From assembly GCA_028023455.1 (NCBI GenBank), contig JAQFVV010006843.1, positions 126,001-190,000 on the forward strand: DNA of 64,000 nucleotides, in the 5' to 3' direction. Source of the stretch: Epiperipatus broadwayi. Its lineage: Eukaryota > Onychophora > Udeonychophora > Euonychophora > Peripatidae. The position numbers and the translations under genes are program-made. Shown one piece after another: positions 36,360 through 47,943 of this stretch (positions are counted from its first letter, which is position 1; each line of letters opens with the position of its first letter). A model generated the notes under the pieces. It ran no database searches. It was not told the DNA's origin and saw nothing but the letters and a program-made list of their open reading frames with translations.

Positions 36360-36964
36360 TAGTATCGATCATATATACATGTAATAATGCATTAAAATAT
36401 TCTAAAGTATTGAATTTGTCAGATTCCTTTTGGTAGCTATTCAAACTAGCCCTGATTTCAACAACTTGCTGATCAGAATTTTTATTGGCTTCCTTACAAT
36501 TTGTTTCAAATACTTCTATCTTTTCACTATGTTTATTAATATCAATTTGTTAAACATTATTCATTTAGTTCCCCGTTAAGATCCACTTTTAATTTCTCTA
36601 TTTAGTTTTGAGGTGTATTAAATTTATTATTAATGCCTTATTTTATTTCTTTTTGAGTGTATAAAGTATATTATTAATATCCTCTTTTACTTCTTTTTGA
36701 AAGATATCAAATTTATTATTAAGATCTTTTAATTTTTTATTTCCTTGTGAGAAGTATCAAAACTATTATTAGGATTTTTTTTTTATAGATATCAAATTTT
36801 TTATTAATATCCTCTTTCATTTCCTTCATCTCTTTTTAAAACATATCAAATTTAGTATCGAATGTACCACTAAAGTCTTCAAACATCTGTAAAAGTTGCT
36901 GATAAATGCCCATACATGATACACTTTTGGACCCATACAACATTTTTGTGCTAGTATCTTCCAT
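36360..36964 (-). pseudogene. Degraded coiled-coil ORF
   Basis: From an ATG at 36964 the minus strand encodes MEDTSTKMLYGSKSV, SCMGIYQQLLQMFEDFSGTF and then repeated heptad-like blocks (FDTKFDMF, KEMKEMKEDINKKFDIY, KKFDI-type and FQKEVKEDINN, later DQQVVEIRASLNSYQKESD) interrupted by stops and frameshifts. The repeating KEDINNKFD unit of about 20-25 residues is charged and amphipathic, as in ORF1-type or gag-like coiled coils. It abuts the RT remnant on the same strand, so it may be the 5' part of the same element brought next to the 3' part by an internal deletion, or an independent insertion. Family not recognised. Confidence 0.6.
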
Positions 36965-36969
36965 CTTAA

Positions 36970-39768
36970 ATTTAAGGGTTAATAGTAACAAATGTACAAA
37001 CTATATACTAAGGAAATATACTAATAAGTAGTTAAATATACATTTTATTGCTGTTCTAAAATTTTTAGTGAGTCACCTATTAGCATCAGAATTCATCACA
37101 CCCATTCTAAATAAAGCATCATATTCCCTATTACAACAAAGTTACTTAATATATCACCATTTTAAGCAGATTTCTGTTATTTATCCATGTGATATAATCT
37201 TTTTATTTGTTTATATTACTATATAATACTACTGAAGTATTGAGATAAAATATGAAGAAAAAAAGTAATTTATGGTATCATTACTAATATTATTATCATG
37301 ATTAACATTATCATCTAGGGTCATACTAAGTTTTTCCACAGCCAATTAATCAAAGAAAACACTCAATGATTCTGCGATTTACTATTTATTTCATTAACAA
37401 TTAAAATTTAATATTATTTTATTACATTTGCCACTTTAAATTTTATTGTACTGTAAGTTTAAAATTAAATAGTATGGGTATTAAAATTCTCTGCCACATG
37501 GCACCAAAAATCAACTATTTTAAATATAACTTCATGTTTTGTTAAGGGAATTAATAAACATAGCTACAATCTGTGAACAAATTTATTAGCTTTCTTTTCA
37601 TGTTAATTAAGTAAATCAATTATTATTATTGGTAAAATGGCAGGTAATTTAATTAAAAGTGAATTAAAAAAAAACCCTTATAATACTATGATCTATTATA
37701 ATAGATTGATAGAAAGTTACCCAAAATATCTTTCTGAACAGATTTTTATTAACCACTGTGTATTTAAAATATATGCTTCTTGATTTTTTTGCCTCTTTCC
37801 AAAAAGTACAGTTGATTTTTTATATGTGCATTAGAAAGCATGCACATACAATTGTCATTCTAGAAATTATTCAAGATAGGGTACACTAGAACAACTATAA
37901 CAAATCATAATGCTTGAAGCATTAATCTAATATTTATATTATGAGAATTGAACAACCAATATTACACTTAACTAGAACAATAAAGTTTAACACTACATAT
38001 GTGTGCTTGCATAGATTTTTTTTTTACTATAAAGTATATAGCCAATTAAAACAGCTACCAGTGTAAAATAATTAAATAGGGTTTATTTTATTGATAATTA
38101 AAATTCAGCTAATATATTATTTATTAGAAAAATTTATCAATAAAATTTTGAGATCTTTAAAATATAATCTAATTATTATTGTATAATATTTTGATGTTAT
38201 AAATTATTTATATGTAAAATAAATAATTGTATTTTATTGGTACAGTAATAATTTAAATTAAGGTATAACATTGAAATTTTAATATTTAAGTGTATTTTAA
38301 AAATGATGCCTCAAAATTAGCACTTTTAAAAATCCCCAAATGCTCCAGTTCATATACTATTGATTATTATCATAGTAACAAAACAAATTTTACCCATAAA
38401 CTTTTGAAAATTAATGAACTCTGGGTAATATTGAATCATATCACAGTCAACATAATGATAAACTATATATATCATCTGCTATATGAATTTAAGTAGTTTT
38501 ACTAAATTACAGTGCATTAAGGACTACATGCAATTAAATTTTACAATGAGCCATCTTGTTCATTTTTACCAATATGGAAGAGTAGAGGAAACTACTAAGA
38601 ATTTTGCCTACCTAGAAAAATATATATTTTCATTGTCCTAAATGGATAAATTATAACAAAAATATGATTATCATTGAATATTATTTAAAAGGAAATCACA
38701 CTTAAATGTTTTAAGTCATCAATGGCATTTATAAAATTACATATGAGATGTTGTATACATAAATATTTCAGAAATCACTTGGCTCTTATGTGAAATTGAA
38801 ATAACTTGCTTGAAATAATATTGATTGCCTCTCCATTGAATCAAAGAAACTTTGTACAAACTATGGATTAATATCCAATATATAATTATTCATTTATAAA
38901 AGCTGTTTAAAAATCTTAATAAAGATTGATGAAAGTGTTTGAATCAAGGGATTATTTGTTCTCTGCTATGTCTTTAAAACAGGCAAAACTCTCTATGCAG
39001 TATTGATCACATGATGTTTATTGGCTTAAAACCAATCCTGCTATGTCTTATAAGTTGATAAGGTGATCTATATTATAATTGGATGAATTCAATTTGCTTA
39101 AGCCTTGTTAAGCCAAATTTTCAATAGGGTCTTTATCAAAGTTAGAGGCATTCTCATGGAATATAATTTTATAATTGTATATTTTACTATGATTTAAGTA
39201 TTTATATACATATATAGCAATTTATGACTTTCATTTTGTAACCAGCTTTATTTTTATTAATGGTCTGATTTCTTTTTAATCTTGTCTATTTAAATATAAT
39301 ACTTTAAGAAATATGTTATAATTTAGAACTCTGTTTCATCCAATCTTTTATCACTTCCATAATTTTCATATGTTGTTAATAATATGTCATCATTTTAGTC
39401 ATCATTTATTATGTGGCTCGATTTGTTTTTTTATGAGCTGAATAATGGGTCTGGCAATCATTTTTTTTAATTACTCAAGTTATGTATGATTCAATAATCT
39501 TATGATTATAAACCCCCTTCTATTATTTAATAATATAATGTATACTAGTTTGAATACAATTATAATTTTTTTTTTTTTAACTTAGCACTTGGAAATAAAA
39601 AGTTATTTTTGATAATTTATTAATTTGCTTTAACTAGAAAGAAAAAATGTATCAAAATTTATTTCTCTTTTATAAAAACAGTAATTAATAATGATGTAAA
39701 ATCATTGATCCAAGAATGTTATTTTTTTACTTATCTTTAAAAAAATCAAAGAATAAATTGTCTAATTA
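36970..39768. other. AT-rich intergenic spacer of the inverted duplication
   Basis: About 2.8 kb without recognised genes. The 68-codon frame at 38290 has no supporting feature. Confidence 0.5.
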
Positions 39769-39770
39769 GT

Positions 39771-40585
39771 AATATGATATATTGTGTTAATGCAGTTTTA
39801 ACATTATATGTATATAACATCATCTTTTGTTTTATATGAGAATATAAAATAGGATATATAAAACATGTATTTCAATATAACTGAAAGATATAGTTCAATA
39901 TTAATTCAATCAATCATATTGTTCTTATATATAAATAAACACATTCACGGAACAAGCAAATCTGAATAGATGATTCACAAGCAAGACTTCTAAAGAATCA
40001 TTAGAATGAATTTGGAAATAATCCTATTAGAAATCATATAAGTATATATTAAGTAAAAGAAGAGAATTTCTGACAGATAAGAATCGTGCTCATGCGTGAA
40101 TAAACATACTTTAAAAAAGAGTGAACCCTGACCTTAAGTTCAGTTTTGAAGTTGTTTAAGCAAACATTTGTTGAATATACTTTATTTAATAGCTATATTT
40201 TAAATACTGCATATATTATTCTTAAATCATAGTTACATATTGTAAGGGGAAATGCTAAACTCACTTTTAATAATCTTATAATATCAACTGTAAAGTTTGT
40301 TTTTTATAAATATATTAAATATTAAAGAAGCTTAGCCTGAATGCAAAAAAATTAACCTAGTAATGTATTCAAACATGCTTGTTCTGTAAGTGGGTTTATA
40401 TATTTATATATAAAAACACTATGACTAGATGATATTGATAAAAGTTTGTATTAATATTGAACTATATCTTTCATTTACATAAATGTTTTATAACTTTATT
40501 TTATACCCTAATGTAGAATATGTGATGACATGATATGCATATAATTTTAAAACTGCATTAAAACAATATACATTCTCATGTCCAA
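39771..40585. repeat. Internal stem-loop at the inner end of the right arm
   Basis: 39771-39965 matches 34805-34990 of the left arm in direct orientation (ATTGTGTTAATGCAGTTTTA, AAGATATAGTTCAATATTAA, TTCTTATATATAAAT). The corresponding right-arm copy at about 40390-40585 is inverted. The right arm therefore contains its own inverted repeat of about 195-bp arms, which the left arm lacks. Confidence 0.8.
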
Positions 40586-41684
40586 TCACATTAATTTGCA
40601 ACATTATTGAATTGCATTCGTATATTGATAATTATTTATCTTTTCAACATGTGTGATGATCAAGTGTTTCAGCAGTATGAGATAGCATGGATAGTTGAGG
40701 ATTGTGTGAAAGTCTGAGTTCAAACCCCTATATATTACACATTGGAGTGCAGGCAAGAAAAGGCCTATACTGTGGAAAATATTTATATATTAATACAAAA
40801 AAAAAAAATTGAGCTTTTTCAACATACACATTTCTTGGAAAAGTCTCCAAAAATCAAATAATACAGATGTTTAAATACCAGAATATTTTGACTCAATACC
40901 TAGACAGATGCAACAAAAGAATTGGCACACAATATATAAAAAAGATTGCACTGAAATGAAATTGATTAAAAATTTTGTTGACTATATGTTGCATTATTCA
41001 TTTGAGCATAGTACCCTAAATGTCCATAAACATCTGCATATCTAAATCACTATAATTATTAATATGCATGCCCGAGAGTAATATTTAGGTTAGTTTTTAG
41101 CCAATGACCATATCGGAAAATTGATGCTGTTCAACTAATAGTATTATTATTTATAATTTATTTGGCATCATGTTTATTTTTTAAAAAATAAGAAAACTAT
41201 AAGTTACCAAATAATAAAAAAAATCTCAAAAGACGTATGTATTTTAAGGTTAAGATGGGAAAATCATCTATTAGAATTTACTGACAATATTTCAAGTTTT
41301 TCTCAATAATAATTGCAATTACTTCACCAATCATGTGACTGCTGTTAACAGCAATGGTTTAAAAGAGTAAACTATATATTATATTCAACTGCTGGCATCT
41401 ATTGGAAACTTAAATAATCAAAATATAATAAATAACATTTCTTATTAAATCTGTATCCAATGTTATCCATATTTGGTATATATGATTACATAATCTTACT
41501 ATAAACAGCAGCAGTTTAATAGAATAAATGAAACTAAAGTATTTGATAAATAAAACAAAGGTTGTTGTAATAATAAAAATTTTATATTCATAAAATTAAG
41601 TGCATGTAAAAGGTTCTGTTTTGAATCTTATAGAAAAATTGTGGAGAAATTAGTGATAAAAAGTAGGATTAATAGAATCATGCA
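39945..41684 (-). repeat. Right arm of the 7.9-kb inverted duplication
   Basis: Reverse-complement partner of 33765-35445. The tRNA-like stretch is here on the plus strand (about 40670-40730, GGATAGTTGAGG then GAGTTCAAACCCC). Flanking sequence beyond 41684 has no counterpart left of 33765. No convincing target-site duplication was visible. Confidence 0.88.
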
Positions 41685-41689
41685 AAATG

Positions 41690-43318
41690 AGTTGATTTTA
41701 AAATTTTATATAAAATGAACTGATATAATAAAGAAGATTTCAAATAAGTATTTATTTAAAACCAAGAAGATTAATATGAGAAAGTAGAGTAAGAATACTT
41801 AGAAAAGATTAAAAAAAGCAACACAAGCTTGACAGAAATATAAGCTGTTAAGAAGCAATTATGAGAAGAAGATGTAAATATTAGGTCGGAAAGCTAAATA
41901 AGAAAAAGAAACATCTAGAGTAAAATTATGATAAAGATGCGATGAATTTAATAAGAAAGTAAAGAGCGAAAATTAAAAACATTAGAAATAAGAGTTGTAA
42001 AAGAAAATTGGAGATAAATGAAGAAGTGAAATTTAAAAATGTAAGATTTTTAAATACATGTACTCAGTGAAGAGATTCTTAGATAATTCATTTATTGATT
42101 CGGCTCCATCTGAACTACAAAATGCTGCAATCTTAGATAGTATATTTTTATTTTAAATATTAATGTAATTGACAAATAAACTAAGCAGTTTAGTGGAGTG
42201 ATATATTGATGGATTATGAAAGGCAAAGTCTATGAATCATCTTTCCAACTATACCATTTCTAGTGATCAGCTTCTAATGAAGAGTAACCCATTCGATTAT
42301 GTAATTAATAAGGCATTTGCTTTTGTTTTACTGTTGAATGTTTAATATCTTCAAAAAGCTTGCTAAATGTTATAATCACGTGATTAAAATCTTACCCGTA
42401 CAAATTGAAGTTTAATAACGATAACTTTAGTCATATTTTACAAGTAAAATATTTAAAGATTATATAGGTCTCAAATTTTTAAATATTGATTCTTCTACTG
42501 TCCTTTATTAAAACAAATTAACAGATATGTATTTTTTGTTTACTTATAGAGTAATTCCCGAAAAGTAACTTATATTTTTGTTTAACTTTAAATTTATTAT
42601 GCTAAAATATGAGGAATCAATACTAACTTTCATATTATATCATCTCATATGTTATCTAATATTATATGTTATCATTTCAAAAAATAAGTTACCACAAAAA
42701 ATACAAATATATTAGCATGAATGGCATCTATAATTACATAGCCAGTAAGAAGCCATGTCTTTGAAAATTATGTAATTTATACTTGTTGCAAATAATATTA
42801 TTTGGAACATTTTTGCCACAAGTCTACATACATTATTAATCATAGGACACTGATAGTTTTAGAGTGTAAGTGCATGCTATGGTATTGTATAACCAGGATC
42901 AGTCCAGGTTTGGCACCCTAGGCAGATTTCAATCTTAGTGCAATTTTATCAAGTAATATTTTATTTTCCCCACTATCTCAGTGTTTCTTGTCTATAAATG
43001 CTTCTCTCTTAATACCAAATGACTCGAGCATTTAATAAACCACATGCCTATATTAGTTTTAAATATATTTATAATATGTCTATTAAAAATATTGATAAAT
43101 ATTTCACTATAACTGATGCTTATTGTGCCACCCTTAAATTTTGGCAATTTAGGTATTTGCCTAAGTGCCTATAGCATCAGTCAGCACTGTGTGCAACTAA
43201 AAATGTCCATTGCCAAGATTTATGTAAATTTCTGTGTAAAAAAAAAAAATTCAAATATTAATCAATAGTCAAAATGTTTGTATGAAAGTCTGTGATGGTT
43301 GTATTTAATAATAATTAC
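41690..43318. other. AT-rich intergenic
   Basis: Purine-rich on the plus strand at about 41690-42040. No gene recognised. Confidence 0.5.
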
Positions 43319-43319
43319 A

Positions 43320-43800
43320 TGTTGGGATATTTCCACCATATAATATTAGTTGTTAAATGACTTTAAATAACTCAAGCTTTATTTAAAATTTTCAAATACC
43401 TCAACTGTTACTAATGCATACAGGTTAGTACATAATACTCCTCTCTTCTTCAAGTGTTGTTGACCTGACCAGTGATAGAATTGGCATAAGATTCATGGAC
43501 ATTGACTTTAAGATGACATTAACCAACTAGTTCTTTACAGAATATCTACTTGGTTAGAATATCACAGTCAATATTCATATATCTAAAGATTCAGGTCCAA
43601 TTTCCATAATAATACTGTACAGACCAGTAAGGCCTGAAAAAGAAAACTAATGCCAGTTGAATCCTTGTTTTATATGCTATCCAGTATGCTATTACTAACA
43701 GTTAAATGTATATTTGAAAAAAAAAAATGTCTGCATTTTTCTAAAGACATTTAACAATTAATATTAGATGATAAAAATAGTCTAACATATAATGCTAATA
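43320..43800. mobile_element. Foldback MITE, family D (copy 2)
   Basis: Arms match those of 12974-13421: GGGATATTTCCACCATATAA and TTTAAAATTTTCAAATACCT at the left, GTATGCTATTACTAACAGTT and AAAGACATTTAACAATTAAT at the right. More diverged than copy 1. The centre (about 43460-43640) is not obviously shared, apart from short matches such as ATCTAAAGATTCAGGT. Confidence 0.75.
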
Positions 43801-43824
43801 AAATAATACAATGATTTATTAGTG

Positions 43825-44125
43825 CATAGTTTATAAGAAGTTTGAATAATGGAGTCAAATTTTTCACTCTATCACTGCACCAAACATATAAAATGGTTTA
43901 TTGATCAGGTCTTCATAAGAAGTTTGAGCATAATTTGACAGCCTGAGTCATGATTAATAGATACTGAACTCCAGAACTTACCTCTTTACCAGTGTGCCAA
44001 ACCATAAAGCCATATCCAATAAATTAGTGTTTGAGGGTTTATAAAAAGTTTGAGCACCGGAAATGACATCTGGAACCATGATTCATGACTCTTGAGCTCT
44101 ATAGTCTCCACTTTGGCATGACACT
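43825..44125. repeat. Degenerate tandem repeat, about 2-3 units
   Basis: TTTATAAGAAGTTTGA-like starts recur at about 43829, 43913 and 44040, followed by TGACA-type and CATGATT-type boxes and a CCAAACATA/CCAAACCATAAA box. Strongly decayed, so the call is tentative. Confidence 0.5.
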
Positions 44126-44129
44126 GACC

Positions 44130-44550
44130 CATGCAGAACAATATTTCATCTGAGATGACAACTATTATGATTTGAATTTATTTTTATCCACATTTAAACC
44201 ATTGTAGAGACATCAATGTCATAAGTCTGATATTGTGGATCTTATTGGTGCTGAAACATAAAATCCTTGGATTGATTCGAGTGCTGGAGATTCTTATGAA
44301 TTCCCAAACAATAAAGTCATTCGAATATTTATTTATTACTATATATATACTCTTAAGAGGTAGTCTGGCTTAAGTATTTATACTAAAATCAGAAACAGTG
44401 GTAGTTTTTAATTTTTCATCATATATATAAACAAAAAGTATATAAAAATACATAAAGTAACACTAACGTTATTAATATTTTCTAACCACTGTGTCTTTTA
44501 TATTTTAGCACAATTTTTTGTATGTGTGATTTATTTTTTTAAGGAGCTTT
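44130..44550. other. AT-rich intergenic
   Basis: Nothing recognised. Confidence 0.45.
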
Positions 44551-44787
44551 GTGAACCAATATGTTATCCTATCCGCAGTGCGTCTTGGACCTCCTACTTC
44601 TTTTTCTAAACTTCTCTGCTGTTCTTAAATTTAAAAAAAAAAATAGGTGGGAGGAGAATGTAATAGATATGCAAGCTAAATTCCCATCTTGACTGAAAGC
44701 AGTTACAATCGGATACACCTCATTTAAAATAAAACATTTACATCTTAAGTTATTGTTTTTTTTATTTACTTTTTTTGGTATTTTTAG

Positions 44788-45066
44788 AGCATTTTGATGA
44801 TCGAGCTTGAACGATGTGGAAACTTTTTATTTATTTAAATTTATTACTTTTTGTTTTTGGACAAAGCTGGAGTCAGGAAATTGAAAATGAAGGTATGTTA
44901 TTAACGGTAAAACTAATCTACTCATATATGCATATTTTTTGTATATACATACAAATGTACATTGTTTATCTTATTAAATATAGATAGAAATAATACAGGT
45001 CAAGTTTGTGCAACCTGCGGTTCGTGCGTAAGCGTTCCCTCTGATAATTTTGTGGCCGGCTGTGCG
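44788..45066 (+). CDS. Putative secreted Cys-rich protein, first two coding exons
   Basis: An ATG at 44814 encodes MWKLFIYLNLLLFVFGQSWS then QEIENE: Lys at residue 3, a hydrophobic core at residues 4-15 and small/polar residues after it, as in a signal peptide. It runs straight into the consensus donor AG|GTATGT (exon ends 44892, phase 1). A pyrimidine-rich tract ending TTTTTAG (44787) upstream suggests an acceptor, hence an upstream 5' UTR exon or a trans-splice site. After a 91- or 106-bp intron, two in-frame acceptors (after 44983 and 44998) open exon 2, which encodes (DRNNT)GQVCATCGSCVSV then PSDNFVAGCA and ends at a possible donor GCG|GTATTG (45067). If that donor is not used, the frame ends at TAA 45088. 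GC content rises only within exon 2. Family unknown; C-x2-C-x2-C loosely recalls integrin-beta PSI starts. Further exons not found. Confidence 0.5.
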
Positions 45067-45090
45067 GTATTGGGATATTTAAAAAAATAA

Positions 45091-46990
45091 AATAAAATCA
45101 TAGTACTTTTTATCTAAGATAAAATAATATTAAAAAATTGAGATTATTAATTTAGATATCTAATGTTGGCCTCAAATATATTTCCATTAAAAAAATAACG
45201 TCTCTTTCAACAAGCAATAATTTGGATGTTTTATAATACAAGTATTTAATAATGATTTTTTTAATGGAGTTAATACCAAAGAAGTATTTGTTCTTAGCTT
45301 TTTTTATAATAAAATTTCAAATATCAAGATTAACGCATAAGAATTTAATATCCAAAATATCTCTGGACTCAACGCATCTAAGGAACAGTATATTCTCTGT
45401 TATTGGTAGAAAATAATATAGTCTGCTAAGATTTCACAAAATTTGCAATTTCCCTTCTTTCTTAAAAGGTTGCATGGACCTGATATAAGTAAATAGATAG
45501 ATAGATGGGTGGATGGATAGGCGAGTGAATATATATATATATATATAGACAGATAGGCACACAGATAGATCGATAGCCAGTGTGAATATCTTATTATTAT
45601 AAATATAAATATTCCCAACATATTTGTTCACAAACATTATATATTATATATGTGCATACATAATCTTATATTCATAAAGAAATTTAATCGTTATATATAC
45701 TTTTCAGATTATCTGTGTGTGTGATTGTTAAGATTTTTTAAAAATAAAGTTAAGCTGGGGTGTGAAATAAATAAAAAAAAAACTTAACTGTCTTCATAAA
45801 AATTTTAACAGTAAATTTATGATAATTTAAAAAGTAGGAAAAAATGTTGTTAGTGTTTATAATATAAACTAAAATAATAATTATTAATGGTTTATTTATT
45901 ACTACCATCTTTAAAGCATTTTAAAGCGTTAATTATTCCCAAAGATTATTACTTTAAAATTTTTTGTTTAAATATATGTTTATTTACATTTAAAATTATT
46001 CTAAGAATAAAATCATAATTAATTTGTAACTTAAAATCGTAATTATTTAAGAGAATGATTAATAGTATTATAAACGAAAAAGAAAACATTACATCAGAAT
46101 TAAGCTCCCTCTGAACACATCTGGGCTATTAATCACTTAATTGTGACATATTAATAGATATATTAATGCAATATGTTTTGCCTAAACATAAGAAATACCT
46201 ATAGGAGTCCAAGCGTTTGTAATACCTTATTTAATACTTTACTCACTCAAGTTTTAAATTTTAATTATTTACTAAAAAAAAAAAAAAGGTTTGAAAACTG
46301 TTTCATCTTCGAGTTATAGTTTAATGAACTTTTTTTTTTTTTCAAATACGCACATACACACATGTAATGAATATTAAATTACACTATTAAATAGATTATT
46401 TAACAATGATTCTACAAATGTTTGCCTGATGAAAATACAGAAATCATGATTAAACTAAAAAACCCAGTAAGTTTAGCACAGAGGAAATAAACCCATTATG
46501 AAAAAGGCAATCCAATCTTATGGTTTCTATTGTTCGAAGTTTCTTTATTAGCGGCCACTCATAATATAATAATTGCTACGCTGAATATATCTAGAATGTA
46601 AATTTGTAAGACGCATCTCATTAAATTCTTCTAAAGTTTTGAAAAAAGAAATACAAACGGCAATTATATTTTTTTTACAAAATTAATTGTCAATAAAAAA
46701 ATTATATTTATAAATATTTTTCTTCTATTATTAATATCTAACAATCTGTATGTATTATAAATAATATGAATAACTGTCTATATTCGAATTAGAACAGAGG
46801 TGACAATTAATAATATATCTATATAAGTTTCCCATCAAAAATGTACTCTCTCTATATATAATTATATATATAAATTTTATTAAACGTAAATTATTTTTTT
46901 AAAAAAAATTTTTAAAGGAAGACCTAGAGGCCCCCCCCCCTATTTTAATATAAGAAAAAATAATTATTATTATTTTAAATTATAATAACG
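45091..46990. other. AT-rich intergenic or intron
   Basis: If the exons at 44.8-45.07 kb are real, this is probably intron. It holds a GATA/GATG microsatellite mixed with a TA run (about 45487-45575) and a 10-nt C-run at 46931. No further exon recognised. Confidence 0.45.
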
Positions 46991-46992
46991 GT

Positions 46993-47269
46993 ATAACCTG
47001 TAATATTAATAATCAGCATTAAGCTATTGCACATGCGCTTTGTAGATTTTTAACAATAAATGAATACTCTCACTTCAAACACAAGATAAGTCTTTGGAAA
47101 AGATAGAATGAATCCATCTATCTTTTCGAACCCAAATGCTTATGCATGTATTCATTCTATCTTTTCCAAAGGCTTATCTTGTGTTTGAAGTGGGAGTATT
47201 CATTTATTGTTAAAAATCTACAAAGTGCATGTGCAATAGCTTAATGCTGATTATTAATATTACAGTTAT
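46993..47269. mobile_element. Foldback MITE, family I, near-identical arms
   Basis: Arms of about 120 bp (TAATATTAATAATCAGCATT to GAAAAGATAGAATGAAT, and its complement) are about 97% identical. The three differences I see are transitions, one of them at a CpG. The centre is about 30 bp. The high identity implies recent origin or gene conversion between the arms. Confidence 0.93.
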
Positions 47270-47854
47270 CGTGCAAAGCTATATAAAATAAATAGTTTAA
47301 TAATGATAAAAATAAATAATAGCAGAAATATATAATTTATACAGATGTTGTGTTCTATTCTTAGATCGTAATCATTATCAATTGAACTTATAAGTGCAGA
47401 TGGTAAAACAAATATCACGTTATTATAAATTTAACTTCAATTCAGATCTACAAGAATATTACATGAAAAAAATACACCATAGAAAAGACAAAAACCAGAG
47501 CCAACCCTTATAAATCAGTTTAAAGTTTGTATAATAAGTAATCAATATGTCTATAATGATACCATACCCCCAGGCAAATCCACTTAATATCTGTTTCACC
47601 TTTACACAAATTGAGTTGATAATAATTATAGCTCTTAGCTAAGTAATCAAAGTATTATAATTTTTTGTTAATTCATACCATTATTTATTTTAAATTACAT
47701 ATATATGCAATAATTTTACAAATGCACTAACAAATATTTGTAATAATCAGTTTATTACATACATATTTTGTATTGTATCACATTTTGGTTCATTAAGTGC
47801 TATAACGTGAATATTACTTTTACCACTTATTATGAATATTTAAGAATTGAATAT

Positions 47855-47855
<1 letters not shown>
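47270..47855. other. AT-rich intergenic
   Basis: Nothing recognised. Confidence 0.5.

Positions 47856-47856
<1 letters not shown>

Positions 47857-47940
<84 letters not shown>
47857..47940. repeat. TA dinucleotide array at LINE 5' end
   Basis: About 42 TA units stop exactly at the first base of LINE copy 3. Confidence 0.97.

Positions 47941-47943
<3 letters not shown>

Noticed and set aside
44814-45090. Single unspliced ORF reading through the GTATGT at 44893
   Set aside because: The read-through stops after about 57 codons with AT-driven composition before reaching the Cys-rich segment, whereas splicing joins both coding-like parts in frame.
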